This document shows positions 13,930-19,696 of a stretch of 19,696 nt of DNA, piece by piece (positions within the stretch are counted from its first letter, which is position 1; each line of letters begins with the position of its first letter). The notes beneath the pieces were generated by a model. It was given only the letters and a program-made list of their open reading frames with translations. It was not told the origin of the DNA and searched no databases. The translations under genes and the position numbers were made by a program. The stretch comes from an uncultured Christensenellaceae bacterium. GTDB taxonomy: Bacteria; Bacillota; Clostridia; Christensenellales; CAG-138. The stretch covers positions 1-19,696 of the forward strand of contig CABSAH010000011.1 of NCBI GenBank assembly GCA_902475645.1, in the 5' to 3' direction.

Positions 13930-14931
13930 ATGGAAAACGGAAAGAAAATAGTATTGAGCGGTATTCAGCCTTCCGGCATACCAACAATCGGCAATTATGT
14001 GGGCGCGCTGCGTAATTGGCCGCTGCTTCAGGGAGAAGGCAGGCTCTGCTATTACTGCGTGGCCAACCTTCATGCAATAACCGTTAAGCAGGACCCGGAC
14101 GTGCTGAGGGAAAACACCCTTTCGCTCACGGCGCTGCTGCTTGCCTGTGGCGTTGACCCCAAGGAAAGCGTTATATTCATACAGTCCGACGTTAAGGAGC
14201 ATTGCGAGCTGAGCTGGGTGCTCAACTGCGCAACTTATATGGGCGAGCTTAACCGCATGACCCAGTTTAAGGACAAAAGCGCCAAGCATGCGGACAATAT
14301 CAACGCCGGGCTTTTCACATATCCGGTGCTTATGGCGGCGGACATACTGCTTTATCAAAGCGACATAGTTCCCGTTGGCGAGGATCAGCGGCAACACATT
14401 GAAATCTGCCGCGATATTGCCATTCGCTTCAACCGCAGCCACGGCGAAATATTCACCATACCCGAGGGCTATACGCCCAAGTTCGGCGCGCGCGTGATGA
14501 GCCTGCAAAACCCTGCGCAGAAGATGAGCAAGTCCGACGTTAACCCAAACGGCTTCGTATCCATAATAGACACGCCCGACGTTATACGCAAAAAGCTGCG
14601 CAAGGCCGTTACGGATTGCGACGGCGTGGTAAAATACGATATTGCCAACAAGGCCGGCGTTTCCAACCTGCTTGCAATATACACAAGCTTTACCGGAAAA
14701 ACCATGCAGCAGGCCGAGGAGCATTTTGCGGGGCAGAATTACGGCGCGCTCAAAAACGAAACCGCTGACGCCATAATAGAAGGTCTTGCCCCCATACAGG
14801 CGGAATACGCCCGCCTTATGGACAACAGGGACTATCTGCACGAAATAATGCGCGATGGTGCGCTCCGCGCGGGCGAGGCGGCGGCAAGGACGGTTAAAAA
14901 GGTATATGCCGCAATGGGCTTCAACGCATGA
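13930..14931 (+). CDS. trpS: Tryptophanyl-tRNA synthetase, 333 aa
   Basis: A class I aminoacyl-tRNA synthetase that charges tRNA-Trp. The HIGH-equivalent motif is PTIGN at 18-22 in SGIQPSGIPTIGNYVGAL, GEDQRQHIE is at 150-158, and KMSKS is at 198-202. Length matches bacterial TrpRS (about 330). Start: AAGGAG lies about 10 bases upstream of ATG 13930; the open frame back to 13639 runs into dnaX on the other strand and is rejected. It is transcribed alone from its own promoter to a strong terminator. Confidence 0.97.
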   Translation: MENGKKIVLSGIQPSGIPTIGNYVGALRNWPLLQGEGRLCYYCVANLHAITVKQDPDVLRENTLSLTALLLACGVDPKESVIFIQSDVKEHCELSWVLNCATYMGELNRMTQFKDKSAKHADNINAGLFTYPVLMAADILLYQSDIVPVGEDQRQHIEICRDIAIRFNRSHGEIFTIPEGYTPKFGARVMSLQNPAQKMSKSDVNPNGFVSIIDTPDVIRKKLRKAVTDCDGVVKYDIANKAGVSNLLAIYTSFTGKTMQQAEEHFAGQNYGALKNETADAIIEGLAPIQAEYARLMDNRDYLHEIMRDGALRAGEAAARTVKKVYAAMGFNA

Positions 14932-14949
14932 TTAAAGCAAAATGAACCA

Positions 14950-14975
14950 GGGGCTTTGAAAGCCCCTTTTATTTT
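14950..14975 (+). terminator. Terminator after trpS, shared with the convergent HD-domain gene
   Basis: GGGGCTT (14950-14956) pairs with AAGCCCC (14960-14966), followed by TTTTATTTT (14967-14975). The minus-strand gene ends at 14974, so this hairpin may also stop transcription from that side, though its T-run there is poor. Confidence 0.85.
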
Positions 14976-15543
14976 ACTCCCTGCTGCCTATTCCAAGCTC
15001 GTCGGCATATTCGCGCATACCCTTTATAACTATCGCCATAACGTCCTCTATCGGCATATTGAGCATTGCACAGCCCTTGTCTATTACCTCCCTGCTGCAT
15101 TTGGCGGCGAACTTCCTGTCCTTATATTTCTTTTTAAGGCTCTTTACCTCCAAATCCATAATGCCCGTGGGCCGCATGAGCGAGGCCGCCTGCACAATGC
15201 CCGTCAGCTCGTCCACCGTGAACAGGCTCTTTTCCATATCCGTCTGCGGCTCAACATCGCTGCAAAGGCCGTATCCGTGGGAAAGTATGGCGCGGATGTC
15301 GCTTTCGTCTATGTCCTCGCCGCTAAGCAGCTCCCGCGTGTGGGCAAGATGCTCCGTAGGGAATTTTTCATAATCCACATCGTGAATATAGCCCACGGCC
15401 TCCCAATGCGCCTTATCCGCGCCGAAATGCTCCGCCATTGCGCCCATTGCCGCGCTTACCGCACGCGCATGGGTAAAAAGATGCTGCTCCGTAACGTTTG
15501 CCTTAATAAGCCGCTCGGCCTGCTCCATATTCAACCTTGCCAT
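14974..15543 (-). CDS. HD-domain protein (putative phosphohydrolase), 189 aa
   Basis: Metal-binding HD-domain residues are visible: H25 in FTHARAV, H54-D55 in GYIHDVDYEKFPTEHL, H89 in ILSHGYG, and a later acidic residue in TVDELTG. This pattern matches the short HDIG-type proteins of Clostridia often annotated as HAD/HD hydrolases. The substrate is unknown; a nucleotide or phosphate ester is expected. The ribosome site GAGGAG is about 11 bases before the ATG. It is the last gene of the metG cluster, 42 bases after the deacetylase gene. Confidence 0.8.
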   Translation of the reverse strand: MARLNMEQAERLIKANVTEQHLFTHARAVSAAMGAMAEHFGADKAHWEAVGYIHDVDYEKFPTEHLAHTRELLSGEDIDESDIRAILSHGYGLCSDVEPQTDMEKSLFTVDELTGIVQAASLMRPTGIMDLEVKSLKKKYKDRKFAAKCSREVIDKGCAMLNMPIEDVMAIVIKGMREYADELGIGSRE

Positions 15544-15585
15544 TTTTACTGCATCTCCTCTTTTGTATAATTCCCTCTCCCGCGC

Positions 15586-16329
15586 CTATTGGGGCAGCTT
15601 AACGCCCTTGCAGCTTCCGCCCGTAAGCCTTATAAGCTCCGATACCGTAACGAAGCGGAAGCCTTCTTCAATAAGCGTGGGTATTATTATCTCCATTGCG
15701 TCCGCCGTTTGCGTCTGCTGGTCGTGCATCAGTATAACGCTGCCCTCCTTGGCCTTGGCTATAACATAGGCGGCTATCTCCCCCGGCGGCTTGCCGCGCC
15801 AGTCGTTCGTATCCACCGTCCAAAGTATCAGCGGCCTATCGGCGGCGCTCAGCACGGTTTTATTATAATATCCGTAAGGCGGCCGCACAACATTTGCCCT
15901 GCGCCCCGTAACGCGCTCTATCTCCGCATCCGTATCGTTAAGCTCCCTTTGGCAGTCCGCACGGCTAAGCCGCGTAAGGTCGGCGTGGCTGAAGGAATGG
16001 TTGCCTATTTCGCAGCCCAATTCGTCCATCCTTATCAGCATGTCCTCCCGCCCTTCTATCCTGCTGCCAAGCACGAAGAACGTTGCGCACACGCCGTTTT
16101 TCTCAAGCACGTCCAGAATATGCCCCGTAACCTTTGAATACGGCCCGTCGTCAAACGTCAGGGCTACCATAGGCCCGTTTTCGTTCACTATTGCCGCCGC
16201 GGGCTCAGCCGCGTTATGCGAACCTATCGTCAGCGCGGCCGCCGCCGCAAGGCATACTGCCGCGCCCATGCGCATAAGCGTTTTGTTTGAAGGATAGTAC
16301 CTTCTTATCAAATCAAACAATCCCTTCAT
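15586..16329 (-). CDS. Polysaccharide deacetylase (NodB-type), membrane-anchored, 247 aa
   Basis: A carbohydrate esterase family 4 enzyme acting outside the cell on N-acetylated glycans, probably peptidoglycan. A basic N terminus and a hydrophobic segment (about 19-37) form a signal anchor. Catalytic motifs in order: TFDDG 58-62 (D60 base, D61 metal), HSFSH 111-115 (H111 and H115 metal), RPPYG 149-153, LWTVDTNDW 169-177 and ILMHD 199-203 (H202). No convincing ribosome site is seen upstream of ATG 16329, which is odd for this genome; the next in-frame ATGs at codons 19 and 21 are no better. It lies 29 bases after tatD. In spore formers such enzymes include PdaA/PdaB, but the assignment to one of these is not safe. 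Confidence 0.88.
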   Translation of the reverse strand: MKGLFDLIRRYYPSNKTLMRMGAAVCLAAAAALTIGSHNAAEPAAAIVNENGPMVALTFDDGPYSKVTGHILDVLEKNGVCATFFVLGSRIEGREDMLIRMDELGCEIGNHSFSHADLTRLSRADCQRELNDTDAEIERVTGRRANVVRPPYGYYNKTVLSAADRPLILWTVDTNDWRGKPPGEIAAYVIAKAKEGSVILMHDQQTQTADAMEIIIPTLIEEGFRFVTVSELIRLTGGSCKGVKLPQ

Positions 16330-16358
16330 GGGATATGTTTATTTGTTCGATTCGCGTT

Positions 16359-17126
16359 TTATGATATGCTAAAAAGCCTTTTGCCGTTTTCAAGGCAGCC
16401 TTGGGCAAGCGTATCCGCGTCCATGCCCCGCGCCGCCGCTATGCATTGGGCTATTAACGGCACGAAGGAAGGGTCGTTGCGCTTGCCGCGCTGCGGTACG
16501 GGCGTCATATACGGGCAGTCCGTTTCAAGCAAAAGCCTATCCTGCGGAACATATTTTGCAACCTCAATGGGCTTTACCGCGTTCTTGAACGTCACCGCCC
16601 CGCCAAGGGCAATGTACAGCCCCAAATCAAGGCATTCGCGCGCGGTTTCCACGCTGCCGCTGAAGCAATGCATAACGCCGCGAAGCCCTTCCTTGTTCGC
16701 GCGGAGTATTTCCATTGCATCGCCGAAGGCTTCCCTTATGTGCAGCGACACGGGCAGCCCAAGCTCCTTAGCCATTTTAAGCTGATAATCGAACATTTCC
16801 CTTTGGGCGGCCTTCTCGGAAAGGTCATAATGATAGTCCAGCCCTATTTCGCCAAGGCACACGGCCTTTTTGTCCTTTAGCGCAGCCCTTAGCCGCGCTT
16901 CCCAGCTTTCGCCCGGAGCGGACGCATAATGCGGGTGTATGCCGTATGCGCCGTATATAAACGGGTATTTTGCCGTAATATCAAGCGTTTTTTCAAAATC
17001 CTCCGCCGCGCACGCAACGTCCAAAATAAGCTCGGCGCCGCAAGAGGGCAGCCCCGTTATTAGCGCTGCCCTATCGGTATCGAAGCTTTCGTCGTTCAAA
17101 TGCGCATGAGTATCAAAAAATCTCAT
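16359..17126 (-). CDS. tatD: TatD-family metal-dependent DNase, 255 aa
   Basis: A TIM-barrel amidohydrolase-like nuclease. Metal ligands: H7 and H9 in DTHAHLND, E93 in CLGEIGLDYHYD, H129 in PVSLHIREA, H153 in VMHCFSGS and D203 in LLLETDCPYMTPVP. Length fits the family (about 255-260). Start: ATG 17126 overlaps the stop of the acetyltransferase gene as ATGA, and gives the usual MxFFDTHAHLND terminus; the longer frame back to 17198 lies inside that gene. metG-tatD linkage is common in Firmicutes, where rnmV and ksgA often follow; here they do not. Confidence 0.94.
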   Translation of the reverse strand: MRFFDTHAHLNDESFDTDRAALITGLPSCGAELILDVACAAEDFEKTLDITAKYPFIYGAYGIHPHYASAPGESWEARLRAALKDKKAVCLGEIGLDYHYDLSEKAAQREMFDYQLKMAKELGLPVSLHIREAFGDAMEILRANKEGLRGVMHCFSGSVETARECLDLGLYIALGGAVTFKNAVKPIEVAKYVPQDRLLLETDCPYMTPVPQRGKRNDPSFVPLIAQCIAAARGMDADTLAQGCLENGKRLFSIS

Positions 17127-17653
17127 AGCATCAGCTCCATTATCATTTCGTCGTAATATTCGCCGTTTATGTATAGCTGCTCCCTGCGCAGCCCGCATTG
17201 GACGAAGCCAAAGCGTTTATACAGCCGTATGGCGCGTTCGTTATCCGCCCTCACGTCAAGGCAAATTTTATGGTAGCCCGCTTCCCTTGCGTAATCTATT
17301 GCAATAACGGTCAATATCGCGCCTATGCCAAGATGCCAGCAGCTTTTCCTTACCGCTATGCCGAAGCCCGCATTGCCGCGCAGCTTACCACCGCCCATGG
17401 GTGCAATGCTGAAAAATCCGGCTATTTCGCCATCCATTACGGCAAGCATTATGCAATACCGCCTATCCGCAAGTGCGGCGCTAAGGTATTCCGCTTTTTC
17501 TTCAACCGTTCCGAAAAAGCCGCGGTAATCAAGCATCAAATTGTCCGTTTCGCCGCCCACAAGCCGCGAAAACGCCATGAACGCCGCCGCGTCATCCGGC
17601 TCTGCTATACGCACGGTAAGCCATTTTCCGTTTTTAAGCGGAACAAGCTCCAT
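17123..17653 (-). CDS. GNAT-family N-acetyltransferase, 176 aa
   Basis: An acetyl-CoA-dependent acyltransferase. The acetyl-CoA loop lies in AVRKSCWHLGIGAILTVIAIDYA (about 100-122), followed by KICLDVRADNERAIRLYKRFGFV, the typical motif B of RimI/RimJ-like enzymes. The substrate is unknown. The start ATG overlaps the metG stop by one base (TAATG) and the stop overlaps tatD by four bases (ATGA), so it is translationally coupled on both sides. This gene between metG and tatD is an insertion relative to the common metG-tatD order. Confidence 0.87.
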   Translation of the reverse strand: MELVPLKNGKWLTVRIAEPDDAAAFMAFSRLVGGETDNLMLDYRGFFGTVEEKAEYLSAALADRRYCIMLAVMDGEIAGFFSIAPMGGGKLRGNAGFGIAVRKSCWHLGIGAILTVIAIDYAREAGYHKICLDVRADNERAIRLYKRFGFVQCGLRREQLYINGEYYDEMIMELML

Positions 17654-19674
17654 TAACCTACCTCGCTGCCGCCGGGCATTATATCCTCCGTGGTAAGGAG
17701 CCTAAGCTCCTCGCCGCCGTCCGCCGTGGGGGTAAACGCGCTCAGCAGCATACCCTCGCTCATTATGCCAACCATTTTGCGGGGCTTCAGGTTTACGCAG
17801 GCAATAACGCGCTTGCCTATCAGCTTTTCAGGCTCGCCGTACCATTTGCGTATGCCGGAAAGTATTGTGCGCTCCTCGCCGCCGCCCATATCCAGCGTAA
17901 ATTTCAAAAGCTTATCGCTCTTGGGAACGAATTCGCAGTTCTTAACCACCGCCACGCGAAGCTTTACCTTTTCAAAATCGTCAAAGGCTATGTATTCGCT
18001 CTCCGTGGCCTTTTCCTCTGCCTTAGCGTCCTTCTTTTCAGCCTTATTCTCGGCCTTTTCTTCCTTCCTCTCGGCCTTGGCTTCGTTGGGATGCTCAAGC
18101 TTTTCCAGCGCCTCAAGCTCCTTCTTCATATCTATTCTTGGGAACAGCGCCTCGCCCTTATGCACGGTAACGTTATGCAGCCTGCCCCATTCGGCGGCGG
18201 CTTCCCAGGCGGCGTCCTCCTTGGCGGCGCCTATCTGCATAAGGCCCTTTTCAACGCTTTCGGGCATAAACGGGGTAAGCAGCGCCAAGCACACGCGCAG
18301 GGTTTCGATAAGGTTATACATAACCGCCGCCAGCCTTGCGCCGTTGGCGTCCATATCCTTTGCAAGCACCCATGGCGCGGTTTCGTCAATATACTTATTG
18401 GCGCGGGATATTACGCGGAACACCTCGCTCAGCGCATCCTGCGTGCCGAAGCTATCCATAAGCTTTTCGTATTTATCCCTAAGCCCCTTCACCATGCCTA
18501 TAAGCTCGTCATCCATGGCGTCAGCCTGCCGGTTTTCGGGTATAGTGCCGCCGAAGTATTTTTCAACCATTGCCACGGAGCGGCTCAAAAGATTGCCAAG
18601 GTCGTTGGCAAGCTCCGAATTTATGCGGGAAATTAGCAGCTCGTTTGAGAAGTTGCCGTCGCTGCCGAGCGGGAATTCGCGCATCAGATAAAAGCGCAGC
18701 GCATCCACGCCGAAGCGTTCGGAAAGTATATACGGGTCAACAACGTTGCCCTTGGATTTGCTCATCTTTCCGCCGCCGAGCAGAAGCCAGCCGTGGCCGA
18801 ACACCTTCTTTGGCAGGGGCATATTCATGCTCATCAGCATTGCGGGCCAAATTATTGAATGGAAGCGGACTATCTCCTTGCCCACCATATGCACGTCCGC
18901 CGGCCAGAATTCATTGAAATCCGCTTCGGGATATTTATCGTTCATAAAGCCCAGCGCGGTGCAGTAATTGAACAGCGCATCCACCCAAACGTACACAACA
19001 TGGCCCGGGTCAAAGTCCACGGGAACGCCCCATGTGAAGCTGGTGCGGCTTACGCAAAGGTCCTCAAGGCCGGGGTCGATAAAGTTCTTCACCATCTCGT
19101 TCACCCTGCTTGCGGGTTCAAGGAAGTTCCCTTCAAGCAAAAGCTTCCTTACAGGCTCGGCATATTTTGAAAGGCGGAAGAAATACGCTTCCTCCTCCGC
19201 GTCCTTTACCTCGCCGCCGCAATCGGGGCATTTGCCGTCAACAAGCTGGCTTTCCGTCCAAAAGCTTTCGCAGGGGGTGCAGTATTTGCCCGTGTATTTG
19301 CCCTTATAAATATCGCCGTTTTCGTACATTTTTTTGAATATCTTCTGTACTGCGGCAACGTGATAATCATCCGTAGTGCGTATAAAGCGGTCGTTGGATA
19401 TGTTCATCAGCTTCCACAAATCCTTTACCCCGCCCTTGCCAAGCACTATATTATCCACAAACTGCTGCGGTGTAACGCCTGCGGCCTTTGCCTTTTCCTC
19501 TATTTTCTGGCCATGCTCATCGGTTCCGGTAAGGAACATAACGTCATAGCCCTGCATGCGCTTATACCGCGCCAAAACGTCCGTTGCAACGGTGCAGTAC
19601 GCATGACCTATATGCAGCTTTGCGCTGGGGTAATAGATAGGTGTTGTGATATAAAACTTCTTTTTTGCTTCCAC
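17653..19674 (-). CDS. metG: Methionyl-tRNA synthetase with C-terminal tRNA-binding domain, 673 aa
   Basis: Charges initiator and elongator tRNA-Met. HIGH is at residues 21-24, the zinc knuckle uses C132, C135, C149 and C152, and KMSKS is at 303-307. An anticodon-binding helical domain follows to about 525. A Lys/Glu/Ala-rich low-complexity linker (529-560) joins it to a Trbp111/EMAP-II-like OB-fold domain (about 565-673). The start is GTG 19674: AAGGAGG at 19684-19690 is 9 bases upstream, and no ATG is as well placed. It leads the cluster metG-GNAT-tatD-deacetylase-HD. The leader, where a T-box would be, lies beyond the window end. Confidence 0.96.
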   Translation of the reverse strand: MEAKKKFYITTPIYYPSAKLHIGHAYCTVATDVLARYKRMQGYDVMFLTGTDEHGQKIEEKAKAAGVTPQQFVDNIVLGKGGVKDLWKLMNISNDRFIRTTDDYHVAAVQKIFKKMYENGDIYKGKYTGKYCTPCESFWTESQLVDGKCPDCGGEVKDAEEEAYFFRLSKYAEPVRKLLLEGNFLEPASRVNEMVKNFIDPGLEDLCVSRTSFTWGVPVDFDPGHVVYVWVDALFNYCTALGFMNDKYPEADFNEFWPADVHMVGKEIVRFHSIIWPAMLMSMNMPLPKKVFGHGWLLLGGGKMSKSKGNVVDPYILSERFGVDALRFYLMREFPLGSDGNFSNELLISRINSELANDLGNLLSRSVAMVEKYFGGTIPENRQADAMDDELIGMVKGLRDKYEKLMDSFGTQDALSEVFRVISRANKYIDETAPWVLAKDMDANGARLAAVMYNLIETLRVCLALLTPFMPESVEKGLMQIGAAKEDAAWEAAAEWGRLHNVTVHKGEALFPRIDMKKELEALEKLEHPNEAKAERKEEKAENKAEKKDAKAEEKATESEYIAFDDFEKVKLRVAVVKNCEFVPKSDKLLKFTLDMGGGEERTILSGIRKWYGEPEKLIGKRVIACVNLKPRKMVGIMSEGMLLSAFTPTADGGEELRLLTTEDIMPGGSEVG

Positions 19675-19696
19675 GGTATTTTTCCTCCTTGGACAC

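Noticed and set aside
13732..14841. 369-codon open frame on the minus strand
   Set aside because: It is antisense to trpS and crosses the trpS promoter. The trpS motifs are complete, so this is a shadow frame.

Overview
The window looks like a chromosomal segment of a Gram-positive anaerobe of the Firmicutes, most likely Clostridia and perhaps a gut lineage. The evidence is a two-domain A-type flavoprotein (FprA type), a Myb/SANT protein resembling the Bacillus prespore regulator RsfA, a RocB-like M20 peptidase, a Clostridia-like PlsY, strong AGGAGG ribosome binding sites and hairpin-plus-T-run terminators. An unusual trait is heavy use of the isoleucine codon ATA in otherwise GC-rich genes. 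I cannot assign a genus.

Plus-strand part (1-6882). A P-loop kinase-like gene is followed by a 440-base stretch without a gene, which holds repeat-derived sequence: a small GC-rich hairpin and a 279-bp element with 28-bp imperfect terminal inverted repeats. Then come D-serine ammonia-lyase (dsdA) and biotin protein ligase (birA), overlapping as ATGA; a Myb/SANT regulator with its own promoter and terminator; and rocB-fprA, a likely two-gene unit ending in a strong terminator.

Accessory pocket (6883-8606, minus strand). A SMI1/KNR4 (SUKH) gene lies between two copies of a 22-bp direct repeat that is half of the fprA terminator. Next is an AbrB/MazE-type antitoxin whose PIN toxin survives only as a 41-codon C-terminal scrap, then a SAM-dependent methyltransferase with codon use unlike its neighbours. 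This is the least ordinary part of the window.

Minus-strand core (8628-13804). In order of transcription: dnaX, ybaB and recR (the classical replication/recombination cluster, with a second promoter before ybaB); a lipoprotein with two copies of one domain; plsY; a strong terminator; and a puuD-like class I glutamine amidotransferase followed by the methyltransferase above.

Right part (13858-19696). trpS runs on the plus strand from a promoter whose -35 box coincides with that of the divergent dnaX promoter. A tight minus-strand cluster then runs metG, a GNAT acetyltransferase, tatD, a polysaccharide deacetylase and an HD-domain protein. It converges on trpS at a shared hairpin terminator.

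Most genes are ordinary housekeeping genes. I see no CRISPR array, tRNA, rRNA, integrase or transposase gene. The best candidates for something new are the direct-repeat-bounded SUKH cassette placed in a terminator, the inverted-repeat element at 786-1064, and the duplicated-domain lipoprotein.
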